Of a DNA stretch of 35,132 nucleotides, positions 25,623-35,132 are shown in pieces (positions within the stretch are counted from its first letter, which is position 1; the number at the start of each line of letters is the position of its first letter). Source of the stretch: Prorocentrum cordatum (lineage: Eukaryota > Sar > Dinophyceae > Prorocentrales > Prorocentraceae); NCBI GenBank assembly GCA_963575745.1, contig CAUYUJ010018322.1, forward strand, positions 42,501 through 77,632, in the 5' to 3' direction. The notes beneath the pieces were generated by a model that was given only the letters and a program-made list of their open reading frames with translations, was not told the DNA's origin and made no database searches. The position numbers were made by a program, and so were the translations under genes.

Positions 25623-28373
25623 CCGTCGAGGCCAGACTGCGCTGCCTCCAGGGGCCGTCTGTGCGCACCCCCGTAGCCCTGCCGTCGGAGTTCGCCCTCC
25701 CCCCCACCCCCTCCCTGGAGGCTCGACGTGCCCCCACACGTCCAACGGCATCGATCCGATCCTCGATCTTCTTTTCTCCCGTCTGGGACAAGTCATCGAT
25801 CCAGATGCGGTGGTTCATCCTGGGATGAGCTGTGCAGGTCGTCTGCAGCGTGACAAACAGCATGAGTTTCGTAAAGCGTGTCCCAGAATGCAGGCCTTGA
25901 ACCGCTGTTTGCGTCGGAACCAATGGTTCAGACCAAGCGCCGCACTGGCCGAGTGATCTTTGCGCCATGCACTGTAGCGCCTCAAGGCGCAGGATAGCGA
26001 CGGGAAGCCGACTCGAATTCCATTTCAGAAAAAGGTATCGCCACTGGATCGTGTCGTAACCTACGCCAATATCAAGCAGACCGTGCTAGACGGGATAGGG
26101 AGTACGCGACCAACTTCTTCTTGGCGTGAGCGGACGAAGGCCTCCCTGAGCGCCGCATTGCCTCTGACGGCAGCAGTCCCAGTGGGCCTCCGCCCGCTCG
26201 TTCCATTCACATGCGCACATGCGCAAGGCTCACGCACTGAAGACCAACTTCTGCAAGCCATGTCCAGCAACTCCGACAGCCCGACCACTCCCACTCTTTT
26301 TCGGCAGCAGTCTGCCGAGCACCAGCGTGACCTGGTGCGGCCGCACTCCAGTCGCCCCGATCCCCATGTAGAGCTCGGCGAGCACTAAAAACCAAATTGT
26401 GCAGACCACAAGCAACACTCCGACAGCCCGATCACCCCACTCTTTCTCGGCAGCAGTCTGCCGAGCACCAGCGCGACCCCGTGCGGCCGCCCTCCGGCCG
26501 CCCCATGCAGAGCTCCGCGAGCCCCGATCCAGGGCGGAAGCCGGCAACCGTTCGAACGCGAGAGGGCTCGTGCGGTCGCAGCCCACGCCCGAACACTGGC
26601 CCGCATCGGGCAAGCGGGCCGACGAAGCTGCTCACCCGACATGGGCGGGAGGCTCCCGACAGCTGCTGCCCCTCTCGCGCCAGGCGGAAGGCCTCCCGAG
26701 CCTCCTCGACGTCGTCCCTCCTCCTCCTCCTCCTTTTCCTCCTCCTCCTCCTCCTGCTCCTCCTCCTCCTCCTCCTCCTCCTCCCGAGTTGGGCAGCAGA
26801 ACCCTCTCCACTTCTCCGCTTTTCAATCTATGATGTCTTTGGGATTGACCAGGACTCGATTATCTGACTGCAACTCTAACGAAACCGCAGGCTCATCTCT
26901 GATGGCTTTGGTGCAAGGTGCCTGTAGCAGGCGCCGTCTCCATCCGACCGCCGAACTCCTTCAAAGACGCTGCTAGAGTACGTCGTGGACACAAGGTCAG
27001 CACCATGCGCGAACGTGTCCATCTCTTTCCTCTTTGGTAGCTGGCCGGATATTCTTGAAAAACAGCCGCCACCGCTTCCGCGAAGGGGCTCCTCGAGCCG
27101 TGGCCCCGAGGTCCGTGTGGGCCTGCTCGGGGCACTCGGCGACCGGCTGCTTGACTGCCCCCAGCACGTGCTGCCGTTGCCCGAGACCATTCTCACGAAC
27201 TTGACGCCTTCCCAGAGGCTGGCGAGAGGTGCGTGCAGCCGACGCGGCCAGCTAGCGATCGTGCCCCTGGTCGGACGGGTCCGATGCCGTTGCGACTCGT
27301 GGACCCCTCGCTCCTTGAAGCTCGCTCCCGAGCACCTGCCGAGGCCCGACGCGTCCTGACTGTCGTGGTGCCTGTGCAGTGAGATTTCCACACTCCGCAC
27401 CCATACGCAGACGAAGAACTCCAAGCTTGAGTCAAGACCCGATCGTTGAGCCTGGAGGCTACCGAGGAGGACGAGCAGGGAGAGGGAGGGCAGGCGCTGG
27501 CAGTCGTGAGCCCCACTTTCTTCCGACATTCGCTCCAGACTTTCTCGGGCACGAGGCACGCCGCCGGCGGCCCAGAGCTGTCGGGGGGACGGGTCGGGGT
27601 CGAAGCCGCTGCTTAGAATAGGGGGCCGGGTCTGGGTCCATGATCGGGGCAGCTCGATCCCTTCTCTTGACGGCTCCATCCTGCCCGAGAGGACGCAAGA
27701 GCCAGATGCAGGGTCGACTGCCGAGGGGGCCGAATGCACAGGCGAAGCGGACGTGAGACATGAACTTGCACGTGGCTGGGAACTCCTGCTGGCAGTAGCG
27801 GGCGCACTGACAGGCACGCGTTTCAAGTCAGACTCACGGGCCCGAGGGATTGCGAGAACGGAAGCAGTGGCGCCGTCGCCCTCCTCAACGCCCTTGCCGT
27901 GGTGCCCCTCTCGGGCCCGCCCGGGCGCTCCCAGCGCCCCCAAGGGGCCGGCTCTCGCAGTCGGGCGACGGGCTTCTCTCCCCCTCTCTCTCTCTCTCTC
28001 TTTCGGGCCCGAGGGTCTTCCTCACGGTCGAGCAACGCAGGGTCGGGCAGCTCACTCGGGCTCCTCCTCCCGAGGTTATGGTGCTCCAGCCCACTTTATA
28101 GCCTTGATCACCAGAATGTCGAGCACCAGAAAAGTACCCCAAAAATCAAGGGTTTTCACGTGTCGGGCCCTGGGAGACACTCGTCCGACTCTGTAACCAC
28201 ACTGTTTCGACACTCTGTCGATATTTTTCTGGGTGCTCGAAATTATTCCCAACCCTCCTGCGTTGGGTTCTCGTTTTGAATAGAGCACTGCTCGCGCGTC
28301 TCCTTCCTTCCCTTCTTCCTTCCTTCCTTCCCGTCCCTCTCTTCCCCCCTGCCTTTTACCTCGCTCGTCGCTG
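25623..28373. other. 2.7 kb without a recognised gene
   Basis: GC-rich, mostly non-repetitive. Contents: a tandem duplication at 26259-26530 (listed separately), (TCC)n at 26717-26782, a CT run at 27986-28003, and CCTT repeats at 28298-28335. The longest frame is 26876-27943 on the minus strand (355 codons, Ser/Arg/Pro-rich); I recognise no domain. Another minus frame near 27745-27815 gives CARYCQQEFPATCKFMSH, which resembles half of a C2H2 finger but lacks the second His. No gene is called. Confidence 0.5.
26259..26530 (+). repeat. Tandem duplication, unit about 146 bp
   Basis: 26265-26383 (AGCAACTCCGACAGCCCGAC..., TCGGCAGCAGTCTGCCGAGC) recurs at 26411-26522 with about 85-90 percent identity by eye and small indels. 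Confidence 0.75.
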
Positions 28374-29700
28374 CCCATCCCTGGGGGGCTGCGATCTGTG
28401 AAACTGTCGCCACGTTCGAGGCCTGCTGGGGGGCCCAGCACAGTGGGTACTCACCGCGGATTCAAATTAGACCTCGCCATCCCTGCGATCTGTGAAACTG
28501 TCGCCACTTTCGAGGCCTGCTGGGGGGCCCAGCACAGTGGGTACTCACCGCGGATTCAAATTAGACCTCGCCATCCCTGGGGGGCTGCGATCTGTGAAAC
28601 TGTCGCCACTTTCGAGGCCTGCTGGGGGCCCAGCACAGTGGGTACCACCGCAGATTCAAATTAGACCTCGCCATCCCTGGGGGGCTGCGATCTGTGAAAC
28701 TGTCGCCACTTTCGAGGGCTGCTGGGGGGCCCAGCACAGTGTACCCACGGCGGATTCAAATTAGACCTCGCCATCCCTGGGGGGCTGCGATCTGTGAAAC
28801 TGTCGCCACTTTCGAGGCCTGCTGGGGGGCCCAGCACAGTGACGCCACGGCGGATTCAAATTAGACCTCGCCATCCCTGGGGGGCTGCGATCTGTGAAAC
28901 TGTCGCCACTTTCGAGGCCTGCTGGGGGGCCCAGCACAGTGACGCCACCGCGGACCCAAATTAGACCTCGCCATCCCTGGGGGGCTGCGATCTGTGAAAC
29001 TGTCGCCACTTTCGAGGCCTGCTGGGGGGCCCAGCACAGTGACGCCACGGGCGGACCCAAATTAGACCTCGCCATCCCTGGGGGGCTGCGATCTGTGAAA
29101 CTGTCGCCACTTTCGAGGCCTGCTGGGGGGCCCAGCACAGTGACGCCACGGCGGATTCAAATTAGACCTCGCCATCCCTGGGGGGCTGCGATCTGTGAAA
29201 CTGTCGCCACTTTCGAGGCCTGCTGGGGGCCCAGCACAGTGACGCCACGGGCGGATTCAAATTAGACCTCGCCATCCCTGGGGGGCTGCGATCTGTGAAA
29301 CTGTCGCCACTTTCGAGGCCTGCTGGGGGGCCCAGCACAGTGACGCCACGGCGGATTCAAATTAGACCTCGCCATCCCTGGGGGGCTGCGATCTGTGAAA
29401 CTGTCGCCACTTTCGAGGCCTGCTGGGGGGCCCAGCACAGTGACGCCACACGCAGATTCAAATTAGACCTCGCCATCCCTGGGGGGGCTGCGATCTGTGA
29501 AACTGTCGCCACTTTCGAGGCCTGCTGGGGGCCCAGCATAGTGACGCCACACGCAGATTCAAGTTAGACCTCGCCATCCCTGGGGGGCTGCGATCTGTGA
29601 AACTGTCGCCACTTTCGAGGCCTGCTGGGGGGCCCAGCACAGTGTCGCCACGCGCGGACCCAAATTAGACCTCGCCATCCCTGGGGGGCTGCGATCTGAG
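28374..29700 (+). repeat. ~100-bp satellite (sat100), 14 units
   Basis: The unit contains GCGATCTGTGAAACTGTCGC, CACTTTCGAGGCCTGCTGGG, GGGCCCAGCACAGTG and AAATTAGACCTCGCCATCCC. The anchor GCGATCTG is at 28391, 28485, 28587, 28687, 28787, 28887, 28987, 29088, 29188, 29288, 29388, 29490, 29590 and 29691 (last unit truncated). Units are highly alike, pointing to recent amplification; the first ones differ most (GTGGGTACTCACC instead of GTGACGCCAC). Each unit carries the small palindrome GCTGGGGGGCCCAGC. Confidence 0.97.
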
Positions 29701-29742
29701 ATCCCCGCCTTCGAAGTGGCTAGGGTTGCTCAGGGATTGTAA

Positions 29743-30954
29743 CTAATCAGCTTTATCTAGTCCTTGTCCTGTAGCCAGTGTCCTGCGAGTGTCCCGAATT
29801 CCGTCTGCAGACATATGTAACCCTCGTTCCGTCATCGCCCCCTTTATAAAGTGTCCTAAACTATTTGCGCCCCGCGTTTGCGCAGGGGTTGGGTACGTCG
29901 CCAGGGTAATTTTTGGGATGTGGTCCTGAAGTACGATGGGAAGAACATAATCCGATTGTTCCCCTGACGGTTCCTGGCCGACGTCTTCAGAACTCCCGGC
30001 GCTCACAGCATCGCACTCGACAAGGCCTTCAACCTTGAGCTTATCCCCTAAATTGTCTTCGAACTGCTTCCTGCGCGCAAGCCTGCGAGCCTCAGCTTTT
30101 TCCAGGTCTCTCTGACGAGCCTGGGACGACTTCGAGCCCTCCTGCGGCAGCGCACGGGGCTGCGCGACAGTGGATAGGGCTCGTGGTACCTCGAGAAGCC
30201 GCGTCGCAAGCTGAGCTCCTGAGGCACGAAGCTGAAAGAGCAGTCCGCTTTGCGGCCTCCACGGAACTCCTCTTAAACCTCGCACTTCGTGATGAACGCA
30301 CGGCCTTGCCGTCGCATTGCGCATGCCATAATCGATGATCGAGCCCTCCGTGCCAGCCTCGCACCTTGGCCGCCGCGCTAGCCTCCAGGATGGATGGCTC
30401 GCCGCTGAGCTTGCCAAATAATTGTGATTCGATCATAACGTTAACCTTGATGCTGAATTCTCCCGCAGCAGTCCATGGAAGCGACAACGAGTTCAGCACG
30501 GCTCCCAATTTAGAGAAACCAGACTCGTTGCCTGCCAATCCACCTTGCAGGCCATACGCAATAATGCTGATCAGGCTGTAGCATTTCATGTGCACGATGA
30601 CGGGCTGGAAGCCATCGAGGCTGGACTGTCCAGCTGCAGGTAGACGTAAGGCTGTCGACCGTGGGAAAGCCGACTGGACATGCAAGTGCTGCTTGGCCAT
30701 GAAACACCCGCCGCCCTTGTTGGAGCGGCCCTGCATGGCGGATGGCACTTGTCGCCCTTCGAGCGAGCATGGTTGGTTAAGACGCGACAGCCATCCCATT
30801 TGGCCTTCTTGTCCCACAGCTTGAAGCAAGACTCGCGCACGTGAGCCTCGCACACCCCGATGAAGTCGTACCCCTGCGACTTCAGGAACTTACAAGCTTC
30901 GTCACCCATGGAACTGACATTCGAGAAGTAGGATGACGAGTACTGATCCCCCGC
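29743..30954 (-). pseudogene. LINE endonuclease region (EEP/APE-type), frameshifted
   Basis: Read on the minus strand, an apurinic-type endonuclease domain is spread over two frames. Frame one (30954 to about 30745): SYFSNVSSMGDEACKFLKSQ then GYDFIGVCEAHV, where the E-A-H resembles the conserved E-x-H motif. Frame two (to about 30390): GGGCFMAKQHLHVQS, PVIVHMKCYSLISIIAYG and LSLPWTAAGEFSI; the last corresponds to the usual GDFN motif, here GEFS, so the catalytic Asp and Asn look lost. Frame one again (to 29743): GSIIDYGMRNATARP, GVPWRPQSGL, matching the end of the domain where DY and H motifs lie (the final S-x-H is RPQS here). A stop TAG at 30955-30957 precedes it. No RT follows; the frame ends at 29743 next to sat100. 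At least two frameshifts, so non-functional. Confidence 0.72.
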
Positions 30955-32240
30955 CTACAAGGCCGCAGGCTCTGGTGCCGCACCCACCTCCGACGAAGCT
31001 GAAGTCGCTGCATTCGTGGGCTCCTGGGAACCTAGGACCTAGTCGCAGCCCGTCGTCCTCCCCTCCTTCCTGGGCGGTCTTCGACCTGCCGTCGAGGCTG
31101 GCCGCGCCCCTGCCCCTGCCCATGGCCTTGCCCTTCGCCGCCTCGGCGGCTGCTGCCCGCTGCGCCTGGCACTGGCCCCGGGACAGCCCCTTTGGCCTCC
31201 CTGCCCCCCGCGATCTGCGGGTGCCGGCGCCCTGCGGGCTGGGATGGCCCGCCAGCGCCGCCGCCCGCTGCCGCCTCGGCGCCGGTGGAGGCCGCGGCCG
31301 CGCCAGGCGCCGCCGCCTCGGGCGCGCCCTCGGCGGCGCCAGGCTCACTGCGCCTTGCGCTTCTTGGCGTCCCGATCCGCCGCCGCCTGACGAACGGACT
31401 GGGCCTTCGCAGGCAGCCGCGAAACGTCTCCTTCTTTTTGGCGCCGAGCTCGTTCTGGGCTGTCCGGAGGACCTCGGAGACGCGCTCGAGCTCCTGGCGC
31501 TCGTGCTCCTCGCAGCCCAGCTCGTCCGGCCCAGGGAACAGCGCCTCGTCCCACATCATCCGGAACTTCGGCCTGGCGTCGGCGCCGCTCTCGGCTGGAG
31601 ATGCCCCGCCGACGCCCTCGGCGCGCGCCTTCGCCACTGTCGCAGCACGCTTGGCGCGTTCGGCTCCTGCGAGCACGCGTGCCGCAACTTTCTCCTTCTC
31701 CTCGGCTGTTCGAAGACTGTCCCGAAGGCGAACAACTGCCGCTGCAGCCTGGCGGTGATTGTGGTCCGGGTCCTTCCAAATTCCAACTGCACGCTTCACA
31801 TCATCCGCCTCCGCCCCTGGGGCGGAAACCGCCGCCGCTGTGCCCTGGGCCAGCTCCGCCTGGAGCGCGGCCTTGAGCACGGTGTTGGTGGTCTGCTGCT
31901 CGAGCTTCTTGACCAACTCCTGGTTGGACATCGACTGGGCAGCCGCGGACCCGTCAGACTGCACGCCCTGCTGGTCCTTGCCGCCCTTGCCCTTGCCAGA
32001 CCTGGGCGCGCGAAGCTGAATCTTCTTGGAGCAGTGAAGGCACTTGCAATGTTTGGTGAGAAGCCGAACGTTACACTCATGCTGCCCGCAGGCCGTGCAG
32101 GTCGACCAAATGCGAGTGCGCGCCATCTTCTCGCTGATGTCTTCCCGCCTGTTCGAGTCAACACTTGCAGCAAACACGCTGGAGCTGAAGTGCGATCCCC
32201 CAAGCACCGCGCGGAGGCACAGGATGGTGGGCTCTGCCAC
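30955..32240 (-). pseudogene. LINE N-terminal region upstream of endonuclease, frame-disrupted
   Basis: The longest frame runs 32240 to 31032 on the minus strand. A Met in MARTRIWSTCTACGQHECNV lies at about residue 39, followed by KHCKCLHCSKKIQL, together a Cys/His-rich putative zinc-binding segment. Next come a basic linker, an Ala/Glu/Lys-rich helical region (AEEKEKVAARVLAGAERAKR) and RMMWDEALFPGPDELG. After about 31450 the natural reading seems to move to other frames (for example QKEGDVSRLPAKAQSVRQAA ending 31345, and later QEPTNAATSASSEVGAAPEP just before the TAG at 30955). The orientation and position directly upstream of the endonuclease suggest one former polyprotein. Assignment to the same element is an inference; the zinc segment itself is not a family I can name. 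Confidence 0.5.
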
Positions 32241-32249
32241 AAGTTGCTT

Positions 32250-32310
32250 GAGGGAGGAGGATGAGGAGGAGGAGGAGGAGGAGGAGGAGGAGGAAGAGGA
32301 GGAGGAGGAA

Positions 32311-32395
<85 letters not shown>

Positions 32396-32399
32396 GCTG

Positions 32400-32432
<33 letters not shown>

Positions 32433-32578
32433 ACTACTGCTACTACTACTACTACTATACTACTACTACTACTACTTACTAGTAGTACTAGTAGTAGTAC
32501 TACTACTACTCTACTACTACTACTACTACTACTACTACGACTACTACTACTACTACTACTACTACAACTACGACTACG

Positions 32579-32618
<40 letters not shown>

Positions 32619-32648
32619 CTACTACTACTACTACTACTACTACTACTA
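32250..32648. repeat. (GGA)n then (TAC)n microsatellite
   Basis: GGA units at 32250-32310 change abruptly to TAC at 32311, which runs to 32648 with TGC, TCC and GAC variants and short phase slips near 32430-32510. It borders the 5' side of the minus-strand LINE remnant. The poly-Tyr/Thr frames are not genes. Confidence 0.97.
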
Positions 32649-32789
32649 ACCCCTAACCCGTGATAATAAACACTAGGGGATAATAAAGTTCGGGGTTCAG
32701 GGGGAGATAATCAAAGTAGCCCAACAGACCTCAGCATAATCTCGAAGTAAGAGATGATCAAGAGAAGCCAAGCCGAACACGTTTTGAGA
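32649..32789. other. Short AT-richer spacer
   Basis: Contains CTAACCCCTAACCCG directly after the TAC array, and GATAATAAA twice. No gene. Confidence 0.4.
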
Positions 32790-34115
32790 CATCCTTAGCG
32801 TTTAGTCTCCATAGAAATATCATCAACAATGGCTTATCTCGCTGGAGACATCCTCAACAAATCCCTTGTTTCGCTTGAGACATCCACAAACTATTGCTTA
32901 CTTCGCTTGAGACACCGTCAAAGTATTGCTTAGTTCGCTTGAGACATCCTCGAAATAATTGTGTTTTTCGCTTGAACCATCCTCAACCAATTGCTGATTT
33001 CGCCTGAAACATCCTGGAACTATTGCGTATTTCGCTTGAGACATCCACAAACTATGGCTTATTTCGATTGAGACACCCTCAAACTATTGTTTATTTCGCT
33101 TGAGACATCCTCGAAATGATTGTGTTTTTCGCTTGAAACATTCTTCAACTATTGCTGATTTCGCCTGAAACATCCTGAAACTATTGCGTATTTCGCTTGA
33201 GACATCCACAAACTATTGCTTATTTCGCTTGAGACACCCTCAAACTAGTGCGTAATTCGCTTGAGACATCCACAAACTATTGTTTATTTCGCTTGAGACA
33301 CCCTCAAACTATTGTTTATTTCGCTTGAGACATCCTCGAAATGATTGTGTTGTTCGTTTGAAGCATCCTCAAACTATTGCTGATTTCGCCTGAAACATCC
33401 TGAAACTATTGCGTACTTTTCGCTTGAGACATCCACAAATTATTGCTTATTTCGCTTGAGACACCCTCAAACTATTGTTTTTTTCGCTTGAGGCATCCTC
33501 AGAGGTCCTCATACTATTGCTTATTTCGCTGGAGACACCCTCAAACTATTGTTTATTTCGCCTGAGACATCCTCGAAACTATTGCGTATTTCGCGTGAGA
33601 CATCCTCATACTATGTATTGCTTTTTTTTTTCGCTTGAGTCATCCTCGAACTATTGCTTATTTCGCTTGAGACATCCTCTGAACAATTGCGTGATTCGCT
33701 TGAGACACCCTCAAACTATTGCTTATTTCGCTGGAGACATCGTCAAACTATTGTTTGAGGCATCTTCAAACTATTGCGTATTTCGCTTGAGACACCCTCA
33801 AGCTATTGCATATTTCGCTTGAGACACCCTCAAACTAACTTGCTTATGTCGCTTGAGACATCCTCGAACTAATGGCGTTTCGCGTGAGACAGCCTCAAAC
33901 TATTGCTTATCTCGCGGGAGACATCCTCAAACTATTGCTTGAGACATCCTGAAACTATTGCGTATCTCGCTTGAGGTATCCTCAAACTATGGCTTATTTC
34001 GCTTGAGACATCCTGGAACTATTGCGTATTTCGGTTGAGACATCCTCGAACTAATTGTGTGTTTCGCTTGAGGCTTCCTCGAACATATGCTCGTTTCGCT
34101 TGGGTATTGTTTATA
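32790..34115 (+). repeat. ~33-bp satellite (sat33), about 40 units
   Basis: The consensus is close to GAGACATCCTCAAACTATTG plus CTTATTTCGCTT; period 32-34. Units vary in CATCCACAAAC / CACCCTCAAAC / CATCCTCGAAC and GCTTA / GCGTA / GTTTA. Larger blocks recur (CATCCTCGAAATGATTGTGT at about 33107 and 33329), so there is higher-order duplication. AT-richer than the rest of the window. Confidence 0.95.
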
Positions 34116-34139
34116 GTTCTCGAGGGCGCATGCTCGCGG

Positions 34140-35132
34140 TTAAAGCTTCATGCACGCGAGCTCGAAGTCCTTGGCTGCCCTCGACAAAAAGCCTTTGTGG
34201 TGCACTTGCTCGAAGTGCTCGCCCATACAGGCTCGGCAGCCTTTACTGCCATCCTTGAGCTGCAAGCATTGCTTGCACTCCTTGGCTGCTTGCAGTGCTG
34301 CCTCGAGGTTGGCGTGCTTGGGCTCGGGCACGAACGGATCCTGGGCCTTGCCCTTGGCCGTGGCCTTGGCCTTGCCCTTGGGCTTGGCGTCGCTCGCGTT
34401 CTTCAGCTTCTCGATCCACTCGTTACCTCGGGCGCAGATGTCGCTGATGCTGCTTGGCGGCTGGCGGCCCTCGTCGCGGAGCTCGCGCAGGGCGCGCTCG
34501 AACCACCTCGTCACCCACAACCCGCAGGACCACCCATCCACGTGGCATCTCGAGTTGCTCGGAGGGGGGCACTCCACCTCAGGCCCAAAGAGCTTGCGCA
34601 GGATTCTCGTGGCCGCCTCCTTGGCGGACTCGGACGGCACCTTGAGAGAGTCTCGGTGCTCGATGGCCACGTCCTGGAATTCCTCCTTGGTCACCTTGAG
34701 GTACGTGTATTGCATCGGGTTGTCGGACCAGACGCAGATGAGCAGAACCTTGGCGTTCTCGATCCTCTCGCGCCAGGCCTTCTGCTCCTCTTGCGCCTCG
34801 GCAGTGGCCGCGTCGTCGCCATGGTCTTCTCGAGCCCAGAGAACAGCAATCGTCGGCTCGATTAGCTCGACGCCTGGCGGCTGGCCAACTCGTTCCGCGA
34901 TCTCGCCAATGAAAGCCTTCATCGTGCCGAGCTCGAGGGTCCTGTTCTTCTCGACGAACTCGCAGCTGGTGATGGCTAGGTGCTTGGCCAGCTCGGTGCG
35001 CCTGGCCTTCCTCAGGGTTCGGTATTCCATCTTGGCGGGCTTGGCCTTCGCCCACTCCTCCTCGACCACGACCTCCCAGGCTCGAGGACCGACGGATGGG
35101 GGCGAACTCCGCTCGGTTTCCGCTGCCCTTCC
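34140..35132 (-). CDS. Ulp1-like (C48) cysteine protease fragment, 5' end beyond window
   Basis: On the minus strand the frame is open from the window edge to TAA at 34140-34142, so the N-terminus is missing; no ATG occurs near 35069. A segment KVLLICVWSDNPMQYTYLKV, then EHRDSLKVPSES, then PPPSNSRCHVDGWSCGLWV matches the second half of the Ulp1/SENP protease fold; CHVDGWSCG corresponds to the Q-x-DG-x-SCG site, with the nucleophile Cys at codon 34526-34524. In Ulp1 proteases a His-Trp usually sits where NPMQYTY is found, and the oxyanion Gln is His here, so activity is doubtful. A basic linker (KPKGKAKATAKGKAQ) follows, then a C-terminal Cys motif CKQCLQLKDGSKGCRACM (C-x2-C-x9-C-x2-C) with nearby His. 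Such proteins occur as many dispersed copies in dinoflagellates, possibly element-borne. Host gene or mobile origin cannot be decided here. Confidence 0.68.
   Translation of the reverse strand, partial: GRAAETERSSPPSVGPRAWEVVVEEEWAKAKPAKMEYRTLRKARRTELAKHLAITSCEFVEKNRTLELGTMKAFIGEIAERVGQPPGVELIEPTIAVLWAREDHGDDAATAEAQEEQKAWRERIENAKVLLICVWSDNPMQYTYLKVTKEEFQDVAIEHRDSLKVPSESAKEAATRILRKLFGPEVECPPPSNSRCHVDGWSCGLWVTRWFERALRELRDEGRQPPSSISDICARGNEWIEKLKNASDAKPKGKAKATAKGKAQDPFVPEPKHANLEAALQAAKECKQCLQLKDGSKGCRACMGEHFEQVHHKGFLSRAAKDFELACMKL

Noticed and set aside
27745-27815. C2H2 zinc finger on the minus strand (CARYCQQEFPATCKFMSH)
   Set aside because: The F-x5-F-x2-H spacing fits, but the Cys spacing is off and the second His is missing; it does not lie in a longer supported frame.
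26876-27943. 355-codon minus-strand frame
   Set aside because: In GC-rich DNA a frame of this length can occur by chance; composition is Ser/Arg/Pro-rich and no domain is recognised. Kept only as a note in the gene-free stretch.
32640-32660. Telomere repeat (CTAACCCCTAACCCG)
   Set aside because: Only two imperfect units next to a TAC array; not a telomeric tract.
32790-34115. CRISPR-like regularly spaced repeat
   Set aside because: The 33-base units are tandem with no variable spacer of constant length; this is a satellite.

Overview
The window looks like nuclear DNA of a dinoflagellate. The reasons are: coding sequence is a small fraction of the GC-rich sequence; exons are short islands in kilobases of repeats; the exon borders that can be fixed by homology have GC (not GT) donors in an AG|GC setting; and the mobile-element fragments (EEP endonuclease, RNase H, Ulp1-like protease) resemble those common in dinoflagellate assemblies. 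Genus cannot be decided from the sequence. No spliced-leader gene, tRNA or rRNA was seen.

Layout. 1-3750: purine-rich microsatellite plus a dispersed repeat module. 3963-4099: a possible first exon that runs straight into a 199-bp foldback element. 5131-5394: a first exon with an ExE strand like that of Cet1-type mRNA 5'-triphosphatases. 5587-6952: a long GAT array. 7236-10650: (GGA)n, module M, a 90-bp satellite with about 24 copies, an 80-bp satellite, tail T, then (GGA)n again. 10861-15430: TCC/GTC microsatellites, foldback elements, a 73-bp satellite and another sat80-tail copy. 15705-22267: the best gene, a ubiquitin-specific protease whose Cys box and QQDA box are spread over four exons and three repeat-filled introns. 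22533-22632: a 100-N assembly gap. 23640-25368: 3' part of a plus-strand LINE (zinc knuckle, RNase H, C-terminal Cys motif) with one in-frame TGA. 25441-28373: no recognised gene. 28374-29700: a 100-bp satellite. 29743-32240: a decayed minus-strand LINE (N-terminal region plus EEP endonuclease). 32250-32648: (GGA)n/(TAC)n. 32790-34115: a 33-bp satellite. 34140-35132: a minus-strand Ulp1-like cysteine-protease fragment open to the window edge.

Three patterns stand out. (1) All three USP introns have short direct repeats at their two borders, as expected if introns arrived by insertion with target-site duplication. (2) At least seven unrelated foldback (inverted-repeat) sequences of about 130-215 bp share one architecture, and seven of them or their fragments lie in the 3-kb third USP intron. 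(3) A cyclic composite repeat, (GGA)n - module M - satellite - tail T - (GGA)n, recurs, so the microsatellites look like fixed internal parts of a larger dispersed unit.
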